Shown here in pieces: positions 15,323 to 21,289 of a stretch of DNA of 21,289 bases (the first letter of the stretch is position 1; every line of letters starts with the position of its first letter). This stretch comes from Lachnospiraceae bacterium (lineage in GTDB: Bacteria; Bacillota; Clostridia; Lachnospirales; Lachnospiraceae), in NCBI GenBank assembly GCA_024691145.1, contig JAILNW010000266.1, positions 1 through 21,289 of the forward strand, given 5' to 3'. Under the pieces are notes generated by a model. The model was not told the DNA's origin. It ran no database searches and worked only from the letters and a program-made list of their open reading frames with translations. A program made the translations under genes and the position numbers.

Positions 15323-15343
15323 ATGAACATATATTCATATGAA
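15323..15343. promoter_or_regulatory. ArsR/SmtB-type operator candidate
   Basis: ATGAA (15323-15327) and TTCAT (15334-15338) form a dyad with a 6-bp spacer, like SmtB/CzrA sites. It overlaps the palindrome TTCATATGAA (15334-15343). It lies at about +5 to +25 of the metal operon promoter, where a bound ArsR repressor would block transcription. Confidence 0.6.
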
Positions 15344-15365
15344 TAAAGATTGGAGGATTATTATT

Positions 15366-15584
15366 ATGAAGAAAACATATGAGATTGAGGTTGATTGTGC
15401 AAATTGTGCTAATAAGATGGAGGAGGCTGCTAAAGCTACAGCAGGTGTTGCAAATTGCGTTGTTAACTTTATGGCTCTTAAGATGACTGTTGAGTTTGCA
15501 GAAGGTGCAGATGAGACAAAGGTTATGAAGGAAGTCCTTAAGAATTGCAGAAAAGTAGAAGATGATTGTGAAATCTTCTTTTAG
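15366..15584 (+). CDS. Free-standing heavy-metal-associated (HMA) domain protein
   Basis: This 72-residue protein is a single ferredoxin-like HMA domain. The metal site is DCANCANK (residues 10-17) rather than the GMTCxxC of copper chaperones, and an acidic residue before CxxC is common in Zn/Cd-type HMA domains. GGAGG lies 9 nt before this ATG; an in-frame ATG at 15339 precedes the ribosome binding site and overlaps the operator, so it is not used. The P-type ATPase downstream lacks an HMA domain, so this small protein probably takes its place in trans, delivering or sensing the metal. Confidence 0.88.
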   Translation: MKKTYEIEVDCANCANKMEEAAKATAGVANCVVNFMALKMTVEFAEGADETKVMKEVLKNCRKVEDDCEIFF

Positions 15585-15607
15585 GTAATACATTCTGGAG
15601 GGGTTTT

Positions 15608-17476
15608 ATGAACAGGAAGCAGAAAAAGAATTTAAAGCGTATTATCATTTCTCTTGTATTGCTTGTTCTATGTGAGATAGCTTTAGATGAAGGAATAATT
15701 AAGAATATTGCATATACTGTTATTTATTTTATAATAGGGTATGATATTTTAAAGAAGGTTACAAAGAGCATTAAGAACAAACAGATATTTGATGAGAACT
15801 TTCTTATGGCTGTTGCAACTATTGGTGCCATGCTGCTTAATGAGTTCAGAGAAGGCGTTGCAGTTATGCTTCTTTACCAGATTGGTGAATTATTTCAAAG
15901 CTATGCTGTTGGAAAGAGCAGAAAGAATATTTATGAATTAATGGATATAAGACCTGATTATGCCAATATAGAACAGGATGGGAAACTTGTTAAAGTTAGT
16001 CCGGATGAAGTAAAAAAAGGAAGTATTATTGTTGTTAAGTCGGGAGAGAAGATCCCTATTGACGGAGTTATAGTTGAAGGGGAGTCTTCACTTAATACAA
16101 GTGCATTAACTGGTGAAAGCATGTTAAGGGATGTGACAGTTAATGATATGGTTACAAGTGGCTGCATTAATATGTCTGGAGTTTTAAAGATAAGAACTGA
16201 CAGGGAGTTTGGCGAGTCAACTGTATCTAAGATACTTGAACTTGTTGAAAATGCAAGTTCCAAGAAGTCCGAGTCAGAGAAGTTTATTACGAAGTTTGCA
16301 CGTTACTATACACCTGCTGTTTGTATAACAGCACTTGTACTTGCTATTATTCCACCAGTATTGCTTATGGTTATTGGAAAAGCACCATTATGGGGAATAT
16401 GGATATACAGGGCATTAACATTTTTAGTTATAAGCTGTCCATGTGCACTGGTTATCAGTATACCTCTTGGATTTTTCGCCTGCATTGGAGGTGCCAGCAG
16501 AGATGGAATACTTATAAAGGGTTCCAATTATATAGAGACACTTTCAAGGGTTAAGAATATTGCCTTTGATAAAACAGGAACCATTACAAAGGGAGAATTT
16601 AAGGTTTCCAGCATTAATAATAATACTATAGAAGAAGATAAAGTGATATTTTATGCTGCATATGCTGAATGTTTTTCGTCACATCCAATTGCAAAGAGCC
16701 TCAGGGATGCATATGGCAAGGAGATTAATGAAAACAGAGTAAGCGAAGTTAAGGAACTTGGCGGTAAGGGTATTACAGCCAAGGTTGATGAAGATATAGT
16801 AGCTGTTGGTAATATAAGACTTTGTGAAGAAATGGGCATAAGCGTTGATAATGGAATTATAAGTGGCACAAGTGTTCATGTAATTGTTAATGGTAAATAT
16901 GCCGGACTTATTGTAATAACAGATGTTATTAAGGAACAGGCAGGAGATACAATTAATAAACTTAAGAATTATGGTATTAATACATATATGATTTCAGGTG
17001 ATGTTAAGGCTGTTGCAGATGATATTGCTGAAAAAGTTGGAATTGATAATGTTTACTGTGAATTAATGCCTGAGGATAAGGTTAAAATTGTAGAAAGTAT
17101 TATTGAGAAGCAGGAAAATAATGAAACGACAGCATTTGTTGGTGATGGTATTAATGATGCACCTGTTCTTTCCATGGCTGATGTTGGTATTGCAATGGGA
17201 GCTTTAGGCTCTGATGCAGCAATTGAGGCGGCAGATATTGTGCTTATGGATGATAATCCATTTGGTGTTGTTAAGGCAATTAATAAGGCTAAGAGATGTA
17301 TGAAGATAGTTTATGAGAATATTTATTTTTCAATAGGAGTCAAGTTACTTTGCCTTATTTTAAGTACAGTGGGACTAGCTAATATGTGGGCTGCAATATT
17401 TGCTGATGTTGGTGTTATGATTTTAGCTGTTTTAAATTCCATAAGATTACTAATTCATATTAATAAGAAAGGATGA
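15608..17476 (+). CDS. P1B-type heavy-metal ATPase, Zn/Cd class
   Basis: The 622-residue pump has all core motifs: TGES (168-171), the metal-binding CPC (277-279) in TM6, the phosphorylated Asp321 in DKTGT, HP (359-360) and GDGIND (512-517). Lys579 and Asp600 in the last two helices, 21 residues apart, match the Lys/Asp pair of Zn/Cd exporters such as ZntA and argue against copper specificity. It should export Zn2+, Cd2+ or Pb2+ at the cell membrane using ATP. The N-terminus goes directly from a basic segment into the first TM helix, with no HMA domain. GGAGGGG precedes the ATG, and the gene lies 23 nt after the HMA gene. Confidence 0.94.
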   Translation: MNRKQKKNLKRIIISLVLLVLCEIALDEGIIKNIAYTVIYFIIGYDILKKVTKSIKNKQIFDENFLMAVATIGAMLLNEFREGVAVMLLYQIGELFQSYAVGKSRKNIYELMDIRPDYANIEQDGKLVKVSPDEVKKGSIIVVKSGEKIPIDGVIVEGESSLNTSALTGESMLRDVTVNDMVTSGCINMSGVLKIRTDREFGESTVSKILELVENASSKKSESEKFITKFARYYTPAVCITALVLAIIPPVLLMVIGKAPLWGIWIYRALTFLVISCPCALVISIPLGFFACIGGASRDGILIKGSNYIETLSRVKNIAFDKTGTITKGEFKVSSINNNTIEEDKVIFYAAYAECFSSHPIAKSLRDAYGKEINENRVSEVKELGGKGITAKVDEDIVAVGNIRLCEEMGISVDNGIISGTSVHVIVNGKYAGLIVITDVIKEQAGDTINKLKNYGINTYMISGDVKAVADDIAEKVGIDNVYCELMPEDKVKIVESIIEKQENNETTAFVGDGINDAPVLSMADVGIAMGALGSDAAIEAADIVLMDDNPFGVVKAINKAKRCMKIVYENIYFSIGVKLLCLILSTVGLANMWAAIFADVGVMILAVLNSIRLLIHINKKG

Positions 17477-17480
17477 TTAT

Positions 17481-17765
17481 ATGATACATGAAGAGGAATT
17501 ATATGATTTGGCAGAACTCTTTAAGGTTTTTGGAGATTCAACCAGAATAAGAATACTATATACCTTAATGGACAATGAGATGTGTGTAAATGATATTGCT
17601 GTGTCTCTTAATATGACCCAGTCTGCAATTTCCCACCAGCTTAGAATTTTAAAGCAGAATAAACTAGTTAAGGCAAGCAGGGATGGAAAGTCAATTTTAT
17701 ATTCACTGGCAGATGATCATGTAAGAACAATTATTGATCAAGGACGTGAACATTTGGAAGAATAG
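17481..17765 (+). CDS. ArsR/SmtB-family metal-sensing repressor
   Basis: This 94-residue winged-helix repressor contains LFKVFGDSTRIRIL and the recognition helix MTQSAISHQLRIL. The C-terminal helix has Asp78-x-His80, then His91-x2-Glu94 eleven residues later. This is the spacing of the alpha-5 zinc site of SmtB, with Glu as the last ligand as in SmtB and unlike CzrA. The single Cys35 in EMCVNDIA is not enough for an alpha-3 cadmium site. It probably releases the operator at 15323-15343 when zinc is bound, derepressing its own operon. Only 4 nt separate it from the ATPase gene. Confidence 0.92.
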   Translation: MIHEEELYDLAELFKVFGDSTRIRILYTLMDNEMCVNDIAVSLNMTQSAISHQLRILKQNKLVKASRDGKSILYSLADDHVRTIIDQGREHLEE

Positions 17766-17829
17766 TAAAATATTAACAAGGATTTACAGTAAATCATTAG
17801 GAATAATTAGTGGTAAATTTACATTTTTG

Positions 17830-17858
17830 ACCGTTCGGAAAGTTATATGACCATTCGT
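17830..17858 (+). promoter_or_regulatory. Direct repeat resembling LytTR regulator sites
   Basis: TGACCGTTCG (17828-17837) and TGACCATTCG (17848-17857) differ by one base and are 20 bp apart. ACCGTTCGG fits the AgrA/LytTR 9-bp consensus fully and ACCATTCGT fits with one mismatch. The usual spacing is 21-22 bp, so the assignment is tentative. Confidence 0.35.
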
Positions 17859-17886
17859 CAGAAAAAATCAGAAAATCGCAAAAAAT

Positions 17887-17927
17887 ATGTTATATTGTTA
17901 TAGGTTAAAACAATATAACATTTTTTT
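17887..17927 (+). terminator. Terminator of the metal-efflux operon
   Basis: ATGTTATATTGTT (17887-17899) and AACAATATAACAT (17909-17921) form a perfect 13-bp AT-rich stem with a 9-nt loop and a seven-T run. It lies about 120 nt after the repressor stop. Confidence 0.85.
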
Positions 17928-18519
17928 GTAATTTGAATTCATGGTCGTTGCATTTTTCTGCAGAATGTGATTTTAACATTTTCTGATGTTCTGTTAAGCA
18001 GAGTCAAATGCAAGTATACAAAGAAGAATAACAATTAACCACTGGTAGGAATATCGTCGTAGTATCTTATAGTGAAAATCTGATTCGTAATGTATATATG
18101 AATTGTATAGTATTTCTTTATAATATTATACAGGCAGATTTATCGTAATTATCTGTTTTAATAAATTACATTGTTTGTCAATTGTTTTATCTCAAAAAAT
18201 ACATTTTTGATAAATTGCGAAAGTCATGCTGAGAAAGGAAAATTATTTAATTGCATGGATTTATACAGAAAAAAATAAAGAAAAAAAGAAAAAAAGTAAA
18301 GACAAATCACAAAGCAAAAAAGTACAATTTAAAAATGTCAATATGTTAATGTTGACTAAAGAAAATAAACATAATTGGTATAAATGCATAAAATTATAAA
18401 AAAACTATAAAATTAGGACTTTAGTCCTATTTCCTTAAGTGGTAGTAAATGTTAAAATAATGTTACATGGTAGTTGAAATTTATTTTAATATTATTTTAT
18501 TGTAGAAGGGGATAATTTT
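17928..18519 (+). other. Long non-coding region upstream of the thioester adhesin gene
   Basis: No credible ORF is present on either strand. The region holds a long-range stem (17948-18013), an A/purine-rich tract (about 18267-18305), the near-perfect dyad GTCAATAT-gtta-ATGTTGAC (18337-18356), the perfect palindrome TAGGACTTTAGTCCTA (18414-18429) and two TGGTAGT copies (18440-18446, 18470-18476). No consensus promoter stands out, unlike for most other genes here, which suggests activator-dependent or alternative-sigma control. Confidence 0.5.
17948..18013 (+). ncRNA. Candidate long stem-loop in the adhesin upstream region
   Basis: TTGCATTT (17948-17955) pairs with AAATGCAA (18006-18013), and CTGC (17958-17961) pairs with GCAG (17998-18001) across a small internal loop. 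An inner hairpin pairs AGAATGT (17962-17968) with ACA and TTCT (17976-17984). It is 20 bp beyond the previous terminator. It was judged by eye and matches no known RNA class. Confidence 0.3.
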
Positions 18520-19710
18520 ATGGTTAAGAGATTTTCTAAAAAAGTCGCTTTAGGTATGTGTGCAACCGTTGTTGCCATGAATTGTATCGGCGTTACAGAA
18601 GCTTTTGCAGATACTGAAAAGGGTTCTTTAACAGTTACTTACCAGAAGTCAGCAAAGAACAAAAGAGGACGTGATTTTGATAGTGCATTTAATGCAGCAT
18701 CTTCTTCAGTACAGGATTCATTTGCAATCATCTCATTAAAGAGTTGTAATGGCAAAGATTATACTGCAAGCTATTGCCTTGATTACAACAAGATTGCAAC
18801 AGCAAAGGATAAGGTAACAGAAGGTTATAACGATGTCTCTAACGAAGAGCAGGTATTAGTTAATTATGCTTTAGTTAAAGGTTTCAGTGACACATATACA
18901 GATCCTAAAAGTATTTCAGTTGATGATGCTAATTTATATTATGCTACTCAGAGTCTTATCTGGGTTATTACAGAAGGACAGTTCTATAATGACAAGGGAA
19001 GAGCTAAACTTGAGAAGAAGTTTGGTGTAGATGATGAGACATTTAAAGCAACATATGATAAGTTATATAATGAAGTAAAGGAAGCGGTTGAACTTCCTGA
19101 GTTTGCAGCTACAGATGCTAAGGATGCAGACACAATTAAGCTTGAATGGGATGATACAGCTAATGCATATACTACTACTCTTGAGAAGATTGGTATTTTA
19201 AAAGATGCAGAAGTTACTGATGTTCCTGATGGCGTTGATGTAACAGTAGAGAAGGACAAGATTAATATCAAATCAACTAAGGAATTAGCTAAGGATGATA
19301 TTAAGTTTACTGTTAAGTCTCAGACTAAGGGTAAAGTTGTAATGTGGAGTAACGCAGCAGGACACCAGCCACAGGCAACTATAGATGAGACTGAAGAAGT
19401 TGTTGATTATGATTCATTTATTAATGTTGAGACAAGCAAGAAGGAAGCTGGTGCAACAGAGATTATTGAAGAAGAAGCACCAAAGGCTGAGCCTGTAGCA
19501 ACTGAAGAACCAAAGGTTGAAGAGAAGAAAGAAGAAGTTAAACCTACTGAGGCTCCTGTAGTTACAGAGGCACCAAAGGCTGACAAGGGAGAGGAGTATG
19601 TTCCAAATACAGGTGACGAAGCTCCTATTAAGGTTATTGCAGCTATTCTTGGTGTAAGTGCTGTAGTTGGTGTTGTTTGCTTAATAGTATTCAAAAAGAA
19701 GAGCATGTAA
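18520..19710 (+). CDS. Cys-Gln thioester-domain surface adhesin, cell-wall anchored
   Basis: The 396-residue protein has a signal peptide (cleavage likely after EAFA, residue 30) and a thioester domain (about 35-190). In that domain Cys86 (SYCLDYNK) and Gln144 (YYATQSLIWVITEG) are positioned to form the internal Cys-Gln thioester of TED/TQXA adhesins. An Ig-like domain follows (about 200-305; VDVTVEKDKINIKST, then MWSNAAGHQPQA), then a Pro/Glu/Lys-rich wall-spanning stalk (about 312-358), the sorting motif VPNTG (361-365), a TM helix and the KKKSM tail. Such domains bind host or neighbour surface amines covalently. AGAAGGGG lies 7 nt upstream. The gene is alone, and no class-specific sortase gene is in the window. 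Confidence 0.88.
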   Translation: MVKRFSKKVALGMCATVVAMNCIGVTEAFADTEKGSLTVTYQKSAKNKRGRDFDSAFNAASSSVQDSFAIISLKSCNGKDYTASYCLDYNKIATAKDKVTEGYNDVSNEEQVLVNYALVKGFSDTYTDPKSISVDDANLYYATQSLIWVITEGQFYNDKGRAKLEKKFGVDDETFKATYDKLYNEVKEAVELPEFAATDAKDADTIKLEWDDTANAYTTTLEKIGILKDAEVTDVPDGVDVTVEKDKINIKSTKELAKDDIKFTVKSQTKGKVVMWSNAAGHQPQATIDETEEVVDYDSFINVETSKKEAGATEIIEEEAPKAEPVATEEPKVEEKKEEVKPTEAPVVTEAPKADKGEEYVPNTGDEAPIKVIAAILGVSAVVGVVCLIVFKKKSM

Positions 19711-19764
19711 TATCAGATATTATTATTTAATTGAATGTGAGCTGTATTAACAGCAGAGATATGT

Positions 19765-19827
19765 ACCACAAGTTGCAGTTGCGACTTGTGGTATTGTATT
19801 GTATGGATTGTATTTTTTTTAATTAAC
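19765..19827 (+). terminator. Probable terminator of the adhesin gene
   Basis: ACCACAAGTTGC (19765-19776) and GCGACTTGTGGT (19781-19792) form a 12-bp stem (one G-T pair) with an AGTT tetraloop. The long T run (19813-19820) starts only about 20 nt after the stem, so the element is less canonical than the others. Confidence 0.6.
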
Positions 19828-19830
19828 CTA

Positions 19831-19859
19831 TTGCTTTTTATAATGAAGTATGGTAAAAT
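19831..19859 (+). promoter_or_regulatory. Promoter of the rpsF-ssb-rpsR operon
   Basis: TTGCTT (19831-19836), 17 bp and TAAAAT (19854-19859) are placed to start a leader of about 70 nt before rpsF. Confidence 0.55.
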
Positions 19860-19888
19860 CAATAATTGTGATATATTAATTATTCCTT

Positions 19889-19910
19889 GCTCTTTACGAT
19901 GATAAAGGGC
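19889..19910 (+). promoter_or_regulatory. Hairpin in the rpsF leader
   Basis: GCTCTTTA (19889-19896) pairs with TAAAGGGC (19903-19910) over 8 positions (one G-T pair) around a 6-nt loop, shortly before the ribosome binding site. rpsF leaders are known targets of S6:S18 autoregulation in many bacteria, but the CCG feature of that motif was not found here. Confidence 0.35.
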
Positions 19911-19938
19911 CAGAGACCAGAAGGAGGTGCAGACAACT

Positions 19939-20226
19939 ATGAACAAATATGAATTAGCTTTAGTTGTTAATGCAAAAATCGAAGATGAAGCTAGAACGGC
20001 TACCGTAGAGAAAGTTAAGAGCTATATCGAAAGATTCGGTGGCACAATTACTAACGTTGATGAATGGGGTAAGAGAAAGTTAGCTTACGAAATTCAGAAG
20101 ATGAAAGAAGGATTCTATTACTTTATCCAGTTCGATGCTGATAGTACTTGTCCTATGGAACTTGAGCAGAGAGTTCGTATAGTAGAGAACGTTATCAGAT
20201 ATTTATGCATTAGACAAGACGCATAA
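19939..20226 (+). CDS. rpsF: 30S ribosomal protein S6
   Basis: The 95-residue S6 protein starts MNKYELALVVNAKIEDEART and contains VDEWGKRKLAYEIQKMKEGFYY and a VRYLCIR-like end (NVIRYLCIRQDA), all typical. S6 binds 16S rRNA in the 30S platform together with S18. The ATG at 19939 is chosen over an upstream in-frame GTG (19927) that lies inside the AGGAGGTG ribosome binding site. It is first in the conserved rpsF-ssb-rpsR operon. The spacing of about 11 nt between AGGAGG and ATG is at the long end. Confidence 0.96.
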   Translation: MNKYELALVVNAKIEDEARTATVEKVKSYIERFGGTITNVDEWGKRKLAYEIQKMKEGFYYFIQFDADSTCPMELEQRVRIVENVIRYLCIRQDA

Positions 20227-20247
20227 AGAAGAAAGGGGTATTCCTAT

Positions 20248-20691
20248 ATGAATAAAGTTATGTTAATGGGTCGTTTAACAAGAGATCCAGAAGTAAGATA
20301 CTCACAAGGAGAGAATTCTATGGCAATTGCAAGATTTTCAATTGCGGTTGATAGAAGATTTAAGAGGGCTGGTGAACCAGAGGCTGATTTCTTCAACTGT
20401 ACTGCATTTGGAAAGCAGGCTGAGTTCGTTGAGAAGTATCTTAGAAAAGGCATCAAGATGGTTATTGTTGGAAGAATACAGAATAATGATTATACTAACA
20501 AGGATGGGCAGAAGGTATATTCTGTACAGATTATGGTAGATGAGATGGAATTTGCTGAGAGCAAGAGCAATTCACAGGCTGATACTTTTAATCAGGGAGG
20601 TTTCCAGCCTTCAGAACCTATGCAAGGACAGTCTAATGATGGCTTTATGAATATTCCAACAGGAATAGATGAGGAATTACCATTTAGTTAG
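20248..20691 (+). CDS. ssb: Single-stranded DNA-binding protein
   Basis: The 147-residue SSB has an N-terminal OB fold (about 1-105; MNKVMLMGRLTRDPEVRYSQ, then FFNCTAFGKQAEFVEKYLRK), a Gln/Asn/Pro-rich flexible linker (about 106-137) and the acidic tip DEELPFS, which recruits partner proteins of replication and repair. The tip ends in Ser rather than Phe. It coats single-stranded DNA as a tetramer. Its place between rpsF and rpsR is the standard arrangement. AAAGGGG precedes the ATG, and 21 nt separate it from rpsF. Confidence 0.96.
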   Translation: MNKVMLMGRLTRDPEVRYSQGENSMAIARFSIAVDRRFKRAGEPEADFFNCTAFGKQAEFVEKYLRKGIKMVIVGRIQNNDYTNKDGQKVYSVQIMVDEMEFAESKSNSQADTFNQGGFQPSEPMQGQSNDGFMNIPTGIDEELPFS

Positions 20692-20733
20692 GATTTGATT
20701 AAGTAATTAGTATTTGAACAGGAGGTAATTATA

Positions 20734-21015
20734 ATGCCATTTAATAAGAATGATAAGGGCGATAGAGCTGATTCTTCAATGAAGAGAAGAAGCATGGGCC
20801 GTAGAAGAAAAAAAGTATGTGTATTCTGTGCTGATAATAATGAAGCAGCAAAGATTGATTACAAAGATGTTAATAAGTTAAAGAGATATGTATCTGAAAG
20901 AGGAAAGATTCTTCCTAGAAGAATTACTGGAAACTGCGCAAAGCACCAGAGAGCTCTTACAGTTACAATTAAGAGAGCAAGACATATCGCTTTAATGCCA
21001 TACACATTAGATTAA
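20734..21015 (+). CDS. rpsR: 30S ribosomal protein S18
   Basis: The 93-residue S18 has a basic N-terminal extension (MKRRSMGRRRKKVCVFCADN) and the conserved core IDYKDVNKLKRYVSERGKIL, PRRITGNCAKHQRAL and TIKRARHIALMPYTLD. It forms a heterodimer with S6 on 16S rRNA. Three cysteines (CVFC and NCAKH) resemble the zinc-ribbon-like C+ variants of ribosomal proteins, though one S18 ligand may be a histidine. CAGGAGGT lies 9 nt before the ATG. It is the last gene of the operon, followed by a terminator. Confidence 0.96.
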   Translation: MPFNKNDKGDRADSSMKRRSMGRRRKKVCVFCADNNEAAKIDYKDVNKLKRYVSERGKILPRRITGNCAKHQRALTVTIKRARHIALMPYTLD

Positions 21016-21032
21016 TTATATTTTGCAGATTT

Positions 21033-21064
21033 AGAGTTGTACATGTTTGGTGTACAACTCTTTT
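21033..21064 (+). terminator. Terminator of the rpsF-ssb-rpsR operon
   Basis: AGAGTTGTACA (21033-21043) and TGTACAACTCT (21051-21061) form a perfect 11-bp stem with a 7-nt loop, followed by TTTTATTATTT. Confidence 0.85.
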
Positions 21065-21109
21065 ATTATTTGATAAGAAATTCCTTCAGAATTTCTTATC
21101 AAATAATAA
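21063..21109. repeat. Perfect 21-bp hairpin abutting the rpsR terminator
   Basis: The arms 21063-21083 and 21089-21109 are perfectly complementary over 21 bp with a 5-nt loop (CTTCA). The 5' arm begins inside the T tract of the preceding terminator. No T run follows on either strand, so it is not a plain terminator. It may stabilise the 3' end of the mRNA or be a remnant palindromic element. Confidence 0.75.
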
Positions 21110-21168
21110 TGCTTAGGGAGAATTGTATATATTGTGACGCATGAAAAACACAATAGGATGACAATATC

Positions 21169-21191
21169 TTTACAAAACACAATATTGTAAA
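21169..21191. repeat. Inverted repeat in the right-edge intergenic region
   Basis: TTTACAA (21169-21175) and TTGTAAA (21185-21191) form a 7-bp dyad with a 9-bp spacer. Overlapping it, ACAATAT (21161-21167) is complementary to ATATTGT (21182-21188). It is a possible operator of a gene beyond the window. Confidence 0.3.
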
Positions 21192-21230
21192 AACATTCCA
21201 ATTATATATTAAAAAAATATTTAAAATAGT

Positions 21231-21259
21231 ATTTACAATTACAAATTAATATGATAATA
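21231..21259 (+). promoter_or_regulatory. Possible promoter of a gene beyond the right edge
   Basis: TTTACA (about 21232-21237) is followed by a TAATAT/GATAAT-like -10 around 21253-21260, with a spacing of about 15-17 bp depending on the hexamer chosen. The rest of the edge is AT-rich with no visible start of a gene. Confidence 0.35.
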
Positions 21260-21289
21260 TTGTTAATGTTGAAGTATTAAAGAACTATT

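Noticed and set aside
15300..15593. Minus-strand frame opposite the HMA gene
   Set aside because: It is antisense to a well-supported HMA-domain gene and its operator. Its low-complexity, cysteine-rich translation is a shadow.
18267..18305. A/purine-rich tract as a coding or repeat element
   Set aside because: It is only a low-complexity A-rich run without regular period or ORF. At most it contributes DNA curvature.
18352..18384. TTGACT ... TATAAA as the adhesin promoter
   Set aside because: The spacer would be 21 bp, too long for a SigA promoter, and TTGACT is also part of the dyad at 18337-18356.
1..21289. CRISPR arrays, tRNA or rRNA genes, insertion sequences, prophage
   Set aside because: No regularly spaced repeats, cloverleaf-like sequences, rRNA motifs, transposase or integrase motifs were seen anywhere on either strand.

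Overview
The window comes from a low-GC Gram-positive chromosome, most likely a member of the Clostridia and probably a Lachnospiraceae gut commensal. The evidence is AT-rich codon use, strong purine-rich ribosome binding sites, textbook TTGACA-17-TATAAT promoters, an rpsF-ssb-rpsR operon, a NifS/IscU pair placed with MetY, and an LPXTG-like surface protein. There are no rRNA, tRNA, CRISPR or insertion-sequence genes. The genus is an inference and was not tested.

Left part (1-5800). A partial AAA-ATPase-like/PD-(D/E)XK family gene leaves the left edge. It is followed by the eroded 3' end of a secreted amylase (a starch-binding module with an internal deletion), and then mutS2 on the minus strand. 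Bases 4187-5790 are a gene graveyard: the N-terminus of a second AAA-ATPase-like gene joined to the tail of a two-TM membrane protein, an intact paralogue of that membrane protein, the tip of an Rhs/YD-repeat protein, and untranslatable debris. This looks like a decayed polymorphic-toxin (Rhs) tip and immunity cassette area.

Middle (5800-11470). An AlbA_2/HATPase-type putative regulator has a consensus promoter and a repeat-rich, operator-like upstream region. Next is a three-gene sulfur operon, nifS-iscU-metY, with a consensus promoter embedded in overlapping inverted repeats and a strong terminator. A perfect promoter then starts a hairpin-rich leader of about 220 nt (or an independent small RNA) ahead of a small lipoprotein gene.

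Right-middle (11470-17930). On the minus strand, padR, a flavoprotein with a Cys4 motif and an XRE-type membrane regulator form an operon whose promoter carries two copies of a 14-bp dyad. Downstream lies a BcrA-type ABC ATPase and permease pair with overlapping ends, typical of lantibiotic or bacitracin resistance. On the plus strand, a metal-efflux operon encodes a free-standing HMA metallochaperone, a Zn/Cd-type P1B ATPase without its own HMA domain, and an SmtB-like ArsR sensor.

Right (17930-21289). A regulatory region of about 590 bp rich in dyads and stem-loops precedes a Cys-Gln thioester-domain surface adhesin with a VPNTG anchor. The rpsF-ssb-rpsR operon follows, then a terminator immediately followed by a perfect 21-bp hairpin, and a possible promoter at the right edge.
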